This document shows positions 33,556-41,328 of a DNA stretch of 41,380 bases, piece by piece (position 1 is the stretch's first letter; each line of letters begins with the position of its first letter). The position numbers were made by a program, and so were the translations under genes. Under the pieces are notes generated by a model. It was not told the DNA's origin. It did no database searches and saw only the letters and a list, made by a program, of their open reading frames with translations. Source of the DNA: Ferruginibacter sp. (lineage in GTDB: Bacteria > Bacteroidota > Bacteroidia > Chitinophagales > Chitinophagaceae); the NCBI GenBank assembly GCA_017983695.1, contig JAGOAX010000017.1, positions 16,759 through 58,138 on the forward strand, given 5' to 3'.

Positions 33556-34311
33556 TCAGGGATTCATTATACTGTCTGTTAATTTAAGGTACAGGTATTT
33601 TAATTTAGGGTGCGCTGAAAGCAAACGCAAGTGTTTATCTAATGTAAATACATCATTACGCACTGCAGGGCCGGTTTGTACGTCTTTAGGAGAAAAGGTT
33701 GCTATTCTTGTTACGGTTTCCTGCATTAACGGCAATAAAACCTTAAAATCAATATTTTCTTTCTGGCAAAAATCTTCTGTAACTGCATACAGGTGATTGG
33801 TAAAATTATTTACCACCACACCTGCCACATGCAGTTTCAATCTATCCTCATCTGTAGCCCGCCTTACCACCGGCGATAATGTTTTAGCAAAATCTTCTAT
33901 TAAAGTAGTCGATTCATCATTGTTACCCTCAACAAAAAATGGTATTTCCGGTAAGTTTGCAATTTCCTTTCGTAAACTTTGCAAAGGATACAAAACACCA
34001 TAGTTGGTAGAAATATCCTGCAACACATCTTTGGTAATTGAGCCTGCAGTATGCACAATTACTTTATTACCCAGGTGAAATGATTTATTCAGATCGAAAA
34101 GCACACCGTCTTTTATGGCCACCACGTACAGATCGGCACTCATATCAGTTACGCCATCATAATTAGTATAGGCACAACCTAGTTCATCGGCCAGTATTTT
34201 GGCATTGGGTGTATGCCTGCTCATTACCTGTATTACCTGGTGATCATTCTTTTTAAACAACCGGCCTAAAACCGTAGCCACATTACCCGAGCCTATCATT
34301 ACAATCCTCAT
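33556..34311 (-). CDS. Rossmann-like / DUF2520 NAD(P)-binding protein
   Basis: Predicted NAD(P)-dependent oxidoreductase of the F420-dependent NADP-reductase/DUF2520 type. Begins with the dinucleotide-binding motif MIGSGNVATVLGRLF; start taken at 34311 (MRIVMIGSGN), not the longer frame from 34344, since the latter would overlap the divergent hydrolase gene. The middle has VIVHTAGSITKDVL, typical of the family, then LYPLQSLR; the helical C-terminal DUF2520 domain carries HVAGVVVNNFTNHLYAV. Substrate unknown. Confidence 0.85.
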   Translation of the reverse strand: MRIVMIGSGNVATVLGRLFKKNDHQVIQVMSRHTPNAKILADELGCAYTNYDGVTDMSADLYVVAIKDGVLFDLNKSFHLGNKVIVHTAGSITKDVLQDISTNYGVLYPLQSLRKEIANLPEIPFFVEGNNDESTTLIEDFAKTLSPVVRRATDEDRLKLHVAGVVVNNFTNHLYAVTEDFCQKENIDFKVLLPLMQETVTRIATFSPKDVQTGPAVRNDVFTLDKHLRLLSAHPKLKYLYLKLTDSIMNP

Positions 34312-34316
34312 AGCAG

Positions 34317-34324
34317 TATCTTTG
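34317..34324 (+). promoter_or_regulatory. TATCTTTG close to the alpha/beta hydrolase start
   Basis: An exact TAnnTTTG match ends 5 bases before the ATG at 34330. If used, the transcript would be leaderless or nearly so. The whole divergent intergenic space is 18 bases. Confidence 0.4.
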
Positions 34325-34329
34325 TTGAG

Positions 34330-35169
34330 ATGAAACTTAAGCAAAGATTAGGAATTACATACATACAAACAAAAATTAAACTAACCGCATTAGTCAAAAA
34401 AAAGAAAGCTGCTGAACAGGCGTTTCAATTGTTTTGTACACCTTTTGCAAAAACCAAACGTAAAGAAGAGCCGAAGAATGCTGAAGCAATACAATTTATT
34501 CTTAATAACAAAAAAATAAAAGGCCACCGCTGGAATCATGTGCAACAAAAGAAAGCACTTATACTGCATGGCTTCAGTTCGTCGGCACATAAATTCGACC
34601 GCTATGTTGCTCCGTTGGTAAAAAAAGGATACGAAGTTCTATCTTTTGATGCCCCTGCACATGGCAATAGTGAAGGCACCACCACAAATGCTGTTGAATA
34701 CAGCGACATGATAAAAAAAGTAATGGAACTGTACGGCCCAATCAACAGTTTTATTGCCCATTCGTTTGGCGGCATTGCCCTAAGCCTTGCTATGGAAGAT
34801 ATGCCGCATGATGAACAGACCAAAATTGTTTTTATTGCGCCTGCAACAGAAACCACATCAGCTGTTGACGGCGCCTTTACCATGCTTGATATAAAAGACA
34901 AAGCAGTAAGAAAAGAATTTGATCAACTGATTATGGAAATGAGTGGGCACACAACAGAATGGTTTTCTATACGCCGTGCCGTTAATAATATACCTGCACA
35001 AATTTTATGGATACATGATGAAGACGATGACATTACACCATTGAGTGATGCATTAAAAGTAAAAGCAGACAACCATAGCAATATTAATTTCGTTATTACA
35101 AAAGGGCTTGGTCACCGTAAAATTTATCATGATAAAGCGGTAAAAAATACTATCGAAAATTTTTTGTAA
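34330..35169 (+). CDS. Alpha/beta hydrolase
   Basis: Serine hydrolase of the alpha/beta fold, probably cytoplasmic. After a basic N-terminal helix (about 50 residues), the core starts at ALILHGFSSSAHKF with the HG oxyanion motif; the nucleophile elbow is AHSFGG (Ser about 140), the acid is Asp in DEDDDITP (about 239) and His in GLGHRKI (about 261). The DAPAHGNSEG segment is typical. Substrate cannot be predicted. It is divergent from DUF2520 with overlapping regulatory space, and is followed by a 292-base region of repeats before topA. Confidence 0.88.
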   Translation: MKLKQRLGITYIQTKIKLTALVKKKKAAEQAFQLFCTPFAKTKRKEEPKNAEAIQFILNNKKIKGHRWNHVQQKKALILHGFSSSAHKFDRYVAPLVKKGYEVLSFDAPAHGNSEGTTTNAVEYSDMIKKVMELYGPINSFIAHSFGGIALSLAMEDMPHDEQTKIVFIAPATETTSAVDGAFTMLDIKDKAVRKEFDQLIMEMSGHTTEWFSIRRAVNNIPAQILWIHDEDDDITPLSDALKVKADNHSNINFVITKGLGHRKIYHDKAVKNTIENFL

Positions 35170-35256
35170 AATATTCAAATAACTTCCCCGTTTTAGACAA
35201 AAAATTTTGATTTTTCAATTTTAAACTAATATTGCAGTACAAAAAGGCAAAATTCC

Positions 35257-35382
35257 GGAATGCAGATTTTCATGACAATTAAGATTTTTGCAGTTGAAAA
35301 ACGGAACGCAGATGGTCATGATTGTTAAGATTTTCGCAGATGATATCATAACTTATCATCAGCATCATAAAAATCTGCGTTC
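35257..35382. repeat. Direct 37-bp repeats plus inverted copy (REP-like)
   Basis: Two imperfect 37-bp direct copies (35257-35293 and 35303-35339), both starting GGAAnGCAGAT and ending TTTnGCAG with TTAAGATTTT inside, are followed by an inverted copy of the first part (about 35362-35382, ending AATCTGCGTTC). The second copy and the inverted copy form a large imperfect hairpin. The 292-base gap before topA holds nothing else I recognise apart from CCGCC-GCA-GGCGG at 35394-35406. Confidence 0.8.
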
Positions 35383-35461
35383 AAAAAAAATAACCGCCGC
35401 AGGCGGATAAAAAAGAATCATTATTTATTGAATAACTATCCGTAAAAAGCGGAATCTGAGT

Positions 35462-38005
35462 ATGGCAAAAAACTTATTGATAGTAGAAAGTCCGGCAAAA
35501 GCAAAAACCATTGAAGCAATCTTGGGTAAAGACTTTGAAGTAAAAAGTTGCTTTGGCCACATACGTGACCTGGAGAAAAATGATATGGGTATTGATATCA
35601 ATAATAAATTTCAACCCAAGTATATTATATCTCCCGATAAAACAAAAGTGGTAAACGATTTAAAAGCATTGGCAAAAAAAGCAGATGAAGTATGGCTGGC
35701 ATCGGATGAGGACCGTGAGGGAGAAAGCATCAGCTGGCATTTGGCAGAGGTGCTGAAGCTGGATCCTAAAACCACCAAGCGTATTGTTTTTCATGAAATA
35801 ACCAAGCCCGCCATTCAAAAAGCTGTGGCCAACCCACGCACTATAGATATGAACCTGGTTAATGCACAACAGGCACGCCGTGTGGTGGACAGGATTGTGG
35901 GTTTTGAATTAAGCCCCGTGCTGTGGCGCAAGATCGGAATGAGTGGTGGCTTAAGTGCAGGCCGTGTACAAAGTGTGGCCGTAAAATTAATTGCCGAAAA
36001 AGAAAGAGAGATAAACCAGTTTACCCCGGTAAGCAGTTTTAAAATTGAGGCGTCGCTGGCGGCTACAGATAAAGACGACCGCACGGTAAATTTTAAAGCA
36101 GAAGGTAATAAATATAATGCGGCTGCAGATGCAGAAAAGTTTTTACAAAGTTGTGTTGGTGCAAAATATACGGTTAAAGATATTCAGGTACGCCCCGGTA
36201 AACGTACACCGGCAGCACCATTCACCACATCTACCCTGCAGCAGGAAGCCAGCCGTAAATTAGGTTACGGCGTAAGCAAAACCATGTTGCTGGCGCAAAA
36301 ATTATACGAAAGCGGTAAGATAACTTATATGCGTACTGACAGTGTGAACCTTGGCGACACTGCAATGGATGCTATTAAAACAGAAATTGGCAAAAGCTAT
36401 GGCGCCAATTATTTACAGGTACGCAAATACAAAAACAAAAACGAGAGTGCACAGGAAGCGCATGAAGCCATACGCCCTACCTATATGGAAAACAAATCGG
36501 TGGGTGATATGGACCTGAACCGTTTGTATGAACTGATATGGAAGCGGACCATTGCATCGCAGATGGCGGATGCAGAACTGGAGAATACAACAGCTAAAAT
36601 AAATATCAGTACCAACAACGAAGACTTAACAGCAAGCGGACAGGTGATAAAATTTGATGGCTTTTTAAAAGTGTATATGGAAGGCACTGATGATGATGAC
36701 AGTGACGATAATGATGAAAGCCGTTTACCCAACTTAACTGTTGGCCAGCAGCTGGACTTTAAACAAATGACCGCCACCGAAAAATTTACCAGGCCCGGTG
36801 CAAGATATACCGAAGCATCGCTGGTAAAAAAACTGGAAGAGCTGGGTATTGGCAGGCCGAGTACCTACGCTCCCACCATCAGCACTATTATTAAAAGAAA
36901 TTATGTAGAGAAGAAGGAGAAAGAAGGCGTGAAGAGAGACTATAGAATAATGAAGCTGAAAGATGATAAGATTGCTAAAGTAACGGAGACCGAAAATACC
37001 GGCGCCGAAAAAAATAAATTATTCCCTACCGATCTGGGTTTGGTGGTTACCGATTTTTTAAGCCAGCATTTTGAAAAAGTGATGGACTATAATTTTACTG
37101 CCGAAATTGAAAAAGAGTTTGACGAGATCGCCGATGGTAAAATGGTTTGGAATAAAATGGTGGGTGATTTTTACACGCCTTTTCATGCAGGGGTTGAACA
37201 TACTTTAGAAAATGCAGACCGTGCCGTTGGCGAAAGAGCTTTAGGCACCGACCCTGCAACCGGCAAAGCCGTTATTGCAAGGATGGGCCGCTATGGCCCC
37301 ATGGTACAAATTGGTATTGCAGAAGGTGACGAAAAACCAAAGTTTGCAAAACTAAAACCCAGCCAGAGTATAGAAACCATTACCATGGAAGAAGCGCAGG
37401 AACTGTTTAAGTTAGGCGCTCCCCTTGGCGAACATGAAGGACTGGAGATATCGGTTAACATTGGCCGCTTTGGGCCTTATGTAAAATTTGGCGACCAGTT
37501 TATTTCTGTGCCACGTGGCGAAGAGCCTTCCACTATCGACCTGGAAAGAGCGATAGCGATCATCAATGCTAAAAAAATTGAAGACGCTCCTGTGGCGATG
37601 TACGATAACAAACCCGTTACAAAAGGTAAAGGCCGCTTTGGCCCTTTTATAAAATGGAACGACATGTTTATTAACGTGCCAGCCCGTTATAATTTCGACC
37701 AGCTTACACAAGCCGATATTAACCAGTTGATAGAAGCTAAATTAGTTAAAGAAGCCAACCGCTTTATACAGCAATGGCCCGAAGAAAAAATTGCTGTTGA
37801 AAATGGCCGCTGGGGACCGGAAGTTGTGTACAGTAAAAAACGTATCCGTTTACCTAAAGGAAAATATACAGCCGAAGCATTGGCCACTGTTAGCCTTGAT
37901 GAAGTGAAGGCAATGATATTGGCACAAGACCCGAAGGCATTTGATAAGAAGAAGGCGCCTGCGAAGAAAAAAGCGGCTGTTAAGAAGGCGGCGAAGAAAA
38001 AGTAA
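35462..38005 (+). CDS. topA: DNA topoisomerase I (type IA)
   Basis: Relaxes negative supercoils. N-terminal Toprim domain with LLIVESPAKAKTI and the acidic triad region SDEDREGE (81-88); catalytic Tyr289 in GKITYMRTDS, plus GRVQSVAVKLI. The C-terminal part has no C4 zinc fingers; instead there are four repeats with the pattern G-[RF]-[YFW]-GP (about residues 615, 665, 725 and 780), matching the Toprim C-terminal repeat domain. It ends in a Lys/Ala-rich tail, a common DNA-binding extension. The ATG at 35462 is 4-5 bases after TGAGT. Length of 847 is normal for this class. Confidence 0.96.
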   Translation: MAKNLLIVESPAKAKTIEAILGKDFEVKSCFGHIRDLEKNDMGIDINNKFQPKYIISPDKTKVVNDLKALAKKADEVWLASDEDREGESISWHLAEVLKLDPKTTKRIVFHEITKPAIQKAVANPRTIDMNLVNAQQARRVVDRIVGFELSPVLWRKIGMSGGLSAGRVQSVAVKLIAEKEREINQFTPVSSFKIEASLAATDKDDRTVNFKAEGNKYNAAADAEKFLQSCVGAKYTVKDIQVRPGKRTPAAPFTTSTLQQEASRKLGYGVSKTMLLAQKLYESGKITYMRTDSVNLGDTAMDAIKTEIGKSYGANYLQVRKYKNKNESAQEAHEAIRPTYMENKSVGDMDLNRLYELIWKRTIASQMADAELENTTAKINISTNNEDLTASGQVIKFDGFLKVYMEGTDDDDSDDNDESRLPNLTVGQQLDFKQMTATEKFTRPGARYTEASLVKKLEELGIGRPSTYAPTISTIIKRNYVEKKEKEGVKRDYRIMKLKDDKIAKVTETENTGAEKNKLFPTDLGLVVTDFLSQHFEKVMDYNFTAEIEKEFDEIADGKMVWNKMVGDFYTPFHAGVEHTLENADRAVGERALGTDPATGKAVIARMGRYGPMVQIGIAEGDEKPKFAKLKPSQSIETITMEEAQELFKLGAPLGEHEGLEISVNIGRFGPYVKFGDQFISVPRGEEPSTIDLERAIAIINAKKIEDAPVAMYDNKPVTKGKGRFGPFIKWNDMFINVPARYNFDQLTQADINQLIEAKLVKEANRFIQQWPEEKIAVENGRWGPEVVYSKKRIRLPKGKYTAEALATVSLDEVKAMILAQDPKAFDKKKAPAKKKAAVKKAAKKK

Positions 38006-38023
38006 TTTAACCCAAGCCAAAAA

Positions 38024-38782
38024 ATGAAAATCATACAATCATGCCTGGCCGGTATCCTGCTTATTATTGTAATTAATGCATGTACCAAAGATGATACAAC
38101 ACCTCTCGACCCCGTAGTTACCAGCTACAAACTCAAAATAAAAGGCTCCGTAAAAGCATGTGGTGGCAGTAACCTTACTAATGGAGAAGTGATCATTCTC
38201 ACCGATCATGGCAATATTGCCTTGCGCATTTCGGCCGGAAGTTTTGATACCAGTTTTGAATCCAGTACTAAATTCGACTCAGTGTATGTATGGGCTATCG
38301 ACTGGAATTCTTTAAAGGCAAGTGATACACTGAAGATACGTGTCAGCAGCGACAGCATTAATGTAGGCAATATATCTGCCTGCACCCGTAATGTTGATGA
38401 GTATGTAAAACTCAATATCGGTGCTGATGAATTTGTGTTTGTGCCAACACTGTACGATTCATTACGTGTGGCGGCCTGGGATACATTATCAGCACCCACA
38501 ACTTACATTTATCGTAGTGATAACCGCCTCAGCACCAGTAATTTTCAACGCATGCAGTTTAACGGAATGGCAGCAGGCACATTCAACATGAACTGGAATT
38601 GTGGTTTTTTTATGGGGCGGTATTACAGCTTTATTATGCCAAACACCGGAACCGTTACTTATACCACTTATGGTAATATAGGAGCTTATATAAAAGGAAC
38701 CATTAACTCCCCTTTCAATAATAACACCGATGGCCTTAATTATGTGTTGACCGGAAGCTTCCAGGTTAGAAGGGATAATTAA
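38024..38782 (+). CDS. Lipoprotein of unknown function
   Basis: I do not recognise a family. The first 19 residues form a lipoprotein signal with lipobox VINAC (Cys20), followed by TKDD. The mature part is rich in Ser, Thr, Asn and Asp, with beta-strand-like segments (SYKLKIKGSVKACGG, SDTLKIRVSSDSINVG, TYTTYGNIGAYIKGTI) and three internal cysteines, like many Bacteroidota surface lipoproteins with a peptidase-regulatory or transthyretin-like N-terminus. It starts 18 bases after topA and ends at its own terminator, so it is probably cotranscribed with topA but functionally unrelated. Confidence 0.7.
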   Translation: MKIIQSCLAGILLIIVINACTKDDTTPLDPVVTSYKLKIKGSVKACGGSNLTNGEVIILTDHGNIALRISAGSFDTSFESSTKFDSVYVWAIDWNSLKASDTLKIRVSSDSINVGNISACTRNVDEYVKLNIGADEFVFVPTLYDSLRVAAWDTLSAPTTYIYRSDNRLSTSNFQRMQFNGMAAGTFNMNWNCGFFMGRYYSFIMPNTGTVTYTTYGNIGAYIKGTINSPFNNNTDGLNYVLTGSFQVRRDN

Positions 38783-38809
38783 ACATTTCTGCCTTTAATT
38801 AATTTATAT

Positions 38810-38839
38810 AAAATGTACTGGCAATGCTGGTACATTTTT
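38810..38839 (+). terminator. Terminator after the topA-lipoprotein unit
   Basis: AAAATGTAC (38810-38818) pairs with GTACATTTTT (38830-38839), with a few further G-T and G-C pairs inside, followed by C and then mixed sequence. It lies 28 bases after the lipoprotein stop and marks the last of the ordinary gene order. Confidence 0.75.
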
Positions 38840-39097
38840 CTGTCCCGGCGGATTTTTTGTGATGGGCATTTTAGCTTTGGTCAGCATTGTTGTGTCACTC
38901 ACTTTGAGTGTATACCACTGTTGAGATTTTAACGAAGCGGAGATTTAGGCGTATGGCTCGTGAGACAAGAGCCAAGGCGAAAAAAACTTGCGTTTTTTGT
39001 ATTGTTGATACATTAAACAATAAATTATACGAAAGTTTTAGTTTCGTATTTAATATTGCTTTTTATGTATAACTTTATTAATCAAACTTGTAGAGAA
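38840..39097. other. Gene-free stretch with several hairpins
   Basis: No convincing ORF. It holds CACTCA-CTT-TGAGTG (38896-38910), GGCTC-N9-GAGCC (38955-38973), and TACGAAA-N7-TTTCGTA (39028-39048). None is a good terminator by position; no tRNA-like or known RNA fold was recognised. The sequence marks the border between housekeeping genes and the cassette. Confidence 0.6.
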
Positions 39098-39100
39098 CGC

Positions 39101-39108
39101 TAGTTTTG
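39101..39108 (+). promoter_or_regulatory. TAGTTTTG ahead of the cassette (candidate promoter)
   Basis: Exact match to TAnnTTTG, 20 bases before the GTTAGCG boundary at 39128 and pointing into the AAA+ gene. A -33 TTG at the right distance is not present. It could drive the cassette genes. Confidence 0.35.
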
Positions 39109-39127
39109 AACTTGCGTATATTTATGA

Positions 39128-39153
39128 GTTAGCGGTCATGCTACACGACCACC
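39128..39153 (+). other. Cassette left boundary (attC/attI core-like)
   Basis: GTTAGCG starts a 26-bp stretch that is repeated, with gaps, at 41257: both have GTTA, then TCATGCTA, then a CGAC. GTTAGCG is the exact complement of the CGCTAAC at 41066. I read it as the integration point of a cassette. The DNA before it does not show the L-box arm seen at 41230-41256. Confidence 0.5.
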
Positions 39154-39183
39154 CTACGAAACAAAACAGACTGACAAAATATT

Positions 39184-40206
39184 ATGGCAAAAGGTAAAAT
39201 AATTAAACCCAGACAGCAAGAACAATCATCAAGCTCTCTTGAAAAAGAAGTCCGTGACATTGTTTATAAGCTTGTTGAAACTTGTGAGGTATCAACAGAG
39301 GACACAGAATGGAAAGAAGCAGACAAACAACTGCATGACAAACTTTCTAATATTGAAAAAACTTTAGGTACAGGACAAGGTAATATTTCAGAAGAAATAA
39401 AATCAATCCAAAAGCAAATCGCAGAACTAAAAGAACGGAAGCCTCTTGAAGTAATTATTAACCTCAATCAAAAAAAGAAAATTGATTTAGGGCTTCAACA
39501 CTTTCAATTTCCAAACCTTGTAAAATTAGTCGCAACAGGACTAAATATTTTCCTTGTAGGTCCAGCAGGTTCAGGTAAAACGACAGCAGCAATTAATGTA
39601 GCAAAAGCATTGGAAGTGGAATTTCATTTTACAGGTGCAATCGCAAGTGAATTTAAGTTGACAGGTTTTATAAATGCACAAGGAAACATTGTTTCAACAG
39701 AATTTCGTAAAGCATACGAAAACGGAGGACTATTTCTCTTTGACGAAATTGATGCAAGTTATCCTCAAGCAGTTTTAGCTTTTAACGCTGCACTTTCCAA
39801 CAACTATATGGACTTTCCCGACAAACGAATTACACGACATGAAAAATTTTATTGCATAGCAGCAGCTAACACATATGGGCAAGGTGCGGACAGACAATAT
39901 GTAGGCAGAAATCAACTTGATGCCGCTTCACTTGATAGGTTTGTTTTCATTGATTGGAAATATGATGAGAAATTGGAAACGGAACTCACTAAAAATGAAG
40001 CATGGTCAAACTACGTTCAGCAAGCGAGAAAAGTTGTTGAAGAATTAAAAATTCGTCATGTGGTTAGTCCGAGAGCATCAATGCACGGTGCAACACTGTT
40101 GGCAATCGGTATTGAACAAGCTGTTGTTGAACAAACTTGCCTATGGAAAGGAATGGATGAAGCAACAATAGAAAAAATTAAATCCAACATTCAAAGAAGA
40201 CGATGA
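39184..40206 (+). CDS. MoxR/CobS-like AAA+ ATPase
   Basis: ATP-driven remodelling factor of the AAA_5/MoxR/CobS group. An N-terminal charged region (about 15-100) is likely coiled coil and partner-binding. Motifs: Walker A GPAGSGKT (126-133), Walker B LFLFDEID (183-190), sensor 1 in AAANT (Asn230 area), arginine finger Arg252 in SLDRF, and sensor 2-like Arg297 in VSPRAS. Relatives pair with VWA-domain proteins; here the next gene overlaps it by four bases (ATGA), implying translational coupling. The nearest relatives I can recall are phage- or island-borne. Specific role unknown. No clear promoter other than TAGTTTTG at 39101. Confidence 0.88.
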   Translation: MAKGKIIKPRQQEQSSSSLEKEVRDIVYKLVETCEVSTEDTEWKEADKQLHDKLSNIEKTLGTGQGNISEEIKSIQKQIAELKERKPLEVIINLNQKKKIDLGLQHFQFPNLVKLVATGLNIFLVGPAGSGKTTAAINVAKALEVEFHFTGAIASEFKLTGFINAQGNIVSTEFRKAYENGGLFLFDEIDASYPQAVLAFNAALSNNYMDFPDKRITRHEKFYCIAAANTYGQGADRQYVGRNQLDAASLDRFVFIDWKYDEKLETELTKNEAWSNYVQQARKVVEELKIRHVVSPRASMHGATLLAIGIEQAVVEQTCLWKGMDEATIEKIKSNIQRRR

Positions 40207-41021
40207 ACCAACATTTAATTTACGACAACCTTTATGACTTTTGGAAATACGCAATGCAAGATAGCAGAGCTTATAGAAGGGAAAGTCGTGCGGCTGTTAA
40301 TAGTTGGTCAGGTGGAACAAGTTGGGAACAGGCAAAGCAACTTGCAATTGAAGGTTGGAAAGAAGGACTTGAAGAAGTGGAAAAATATAGAGCCAAGTTA
40401 GCACCATTCATCACAGACAAAATATTACGACCGTTACAAGTTTATTCTGTTAGCGGTTATAGCGTTGATGTTGGTGCATATCTATCAAACGACCCCGAAT
40501 GTTTTATTTCCAGAGTGTACGAGGAAAGAAACTATCCAGGGAAAATTTTCAAAATTGTTTGCTCAATTTCTTTTTCAGCAGCAATAGAACCTCAAACAAT
40601 TATTCAGCGAGGAGCAATGATTTGTGCTTTAGTTGATGCTTTAGAATTTGCAGGGCATCGGGCAGAAGTTATTTGTAATTTTTCGGCAGCGAGAGAGCAA
40701 TATTATCGTGACGGAAGTAACAAACAATATGGTTGGTTTGAAGTTGACGTAAAAGTAAAACCATCCGACCAGCCAGTTGAATTAAGTTCACTTGCTTTTT
40801 GTTTAGCCCATCCTTCAATGTTAAGACGGATTACATTTTCAGCAGCAGAATTGGTTGGTTGGTCTGACTATGCAAGTGCTTATGGTTATCCATCAGAAGC
40901 TACTGACAAAGGCGACATTTACATACAGGAAATATTTTCAGGAATTGTTCCAGACGACAAAGCAATAAATTGGGTTTTAACAGAACTTGAAAAAATGGGT
41001 ATTGACCTTGAAAGCAAATGA
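40203..41021 (+). CDS. VWA-like partner protein of the AAA+ ATPase (possibly DUF7192)
   Basis: Not assigned with certainty. The N-terminal region has a motif I recall from phage-type proteins annotated as DUF7192 (SWSGGTSWEQAKQLAIEGW, residues 34-52). Residues about 125-175 resemble a von Willebrand A core: a strand (KIVCSISFSA), then RGAMICALVDALEFAGHRAEVI, then NFSA. The usual metal-binding DxSxS is replaced, so a metal-ion site is not expected. Pairing with a MoxR-like ATPase mirrors MoxR-VWA and CobS-CobT couples. The gene starts inside the ATPase stop (ATGA at 40203-40206), so the products are probably made together. 272 aa; cytoplasmic, with no signal or membrane segment. Confidence 0.7.
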   Translation: MNQHLIYDNLYDFWKYAMQDSRAYRRESRAAVNSWSGGTSWEQAKQLAIEGWKEGLEEVEKYRAKLAPFITDKILRPLQVYSVSGYSVDVGAYLSNDPECFISRVYEERNYPGKIFKIVCSISFSAAIEPQTIIQRGAMICALVDALEFAGHRAEVICNFSAAREQYYRDGSNKQYGWFEVDVKVKPSDQPVELSSLAFCLAHPSMLRRITFSAAELVGWSDYASAYGYPSEATDKGDIYIQEIFSGIVPDDKAINWVLTELEKMGIDLESK

Positions 41022-41065
41022 CGACCACATAAAAAACTTTACAGGGGTGACAGAAAAGCACGAAC

Positions 41066-41264
41066 CGCTAACATGGGGTTTGGCGGTATTGGGGCAGGAC
41101 GTTGTTATCTTCATCATTAGCAACATGGCAGCAGTTGTTCGGGCAGGACGTTTTTCAATTTAGCTTTTTGTCGTTATCTTCAACTTTAGTTTTTCAATTG
41201 GGCTTCAGTTCCGGGCGGACGTTTTTCAAATCCCCCAACAACGCCAAGCCCTTTCCGTTATGCG
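41066..41264 (+). other. attC-like recombination site (imperfect palindrome)
   Basis: The left end CGCTAAC (41066-41072) and right end GTTATGCG (41257-41264) are complementary with one extra base. Inside them GGGTTTGGCG (41075 on) pairs with CGCCAAGCCC (41242-41251), then TTGGGG with CCCCAA. Unpaired ATG and TTTCC lie between the outer and inner boxes. This is the R-box, spacer, L-box layout of attC sites. At 199 bp it is longer than most attC; the centre contains three copies of a GGGC(A)GGACGTT unit. No integrase is in the window. Confidence 0.6.
41091..41232 (+). repeat. Three GGGCAGGACGTT-type repeats within the attC-like site
   Basis: GGGCAGGACGTT occurs at about 41092 and 41141 and as GGGCGGACGTT at about 41214; copies two and three share a longer CAGTT-N2-3-CGGGC-GGACGTTTTTCAA unit spaced about 73 bp. 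A GTTATCTTCA direct repeat lies between them. Confidence 0.7.
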
Positions 41265-41328
41265 TCATGCTATAGCGACATCACGTTTCAAAACATAAAC
41301 CTTAAATTTGCGGCTTATAACAAGACAA

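Noticed and set aside
34312..34344. Longer DUF2520 start (34344)
   Set aside because: Adds 11 residues that overlap the divergent hydrolase start, while MRIVMIGSGN is the standard Rossmann beginning.
35257..35382. Direct repeats as a CRISPR array
   Set aside because: Only two direct copies with imperfect identity, a 9-base spacer and an inverted third copy; no cas genes.
37412..38088. Minus-strand ORFs inside topA
   Set aside because: They are frame shadows of topA without family similarity or start signals; the same holds for other long antisense frames in the window.
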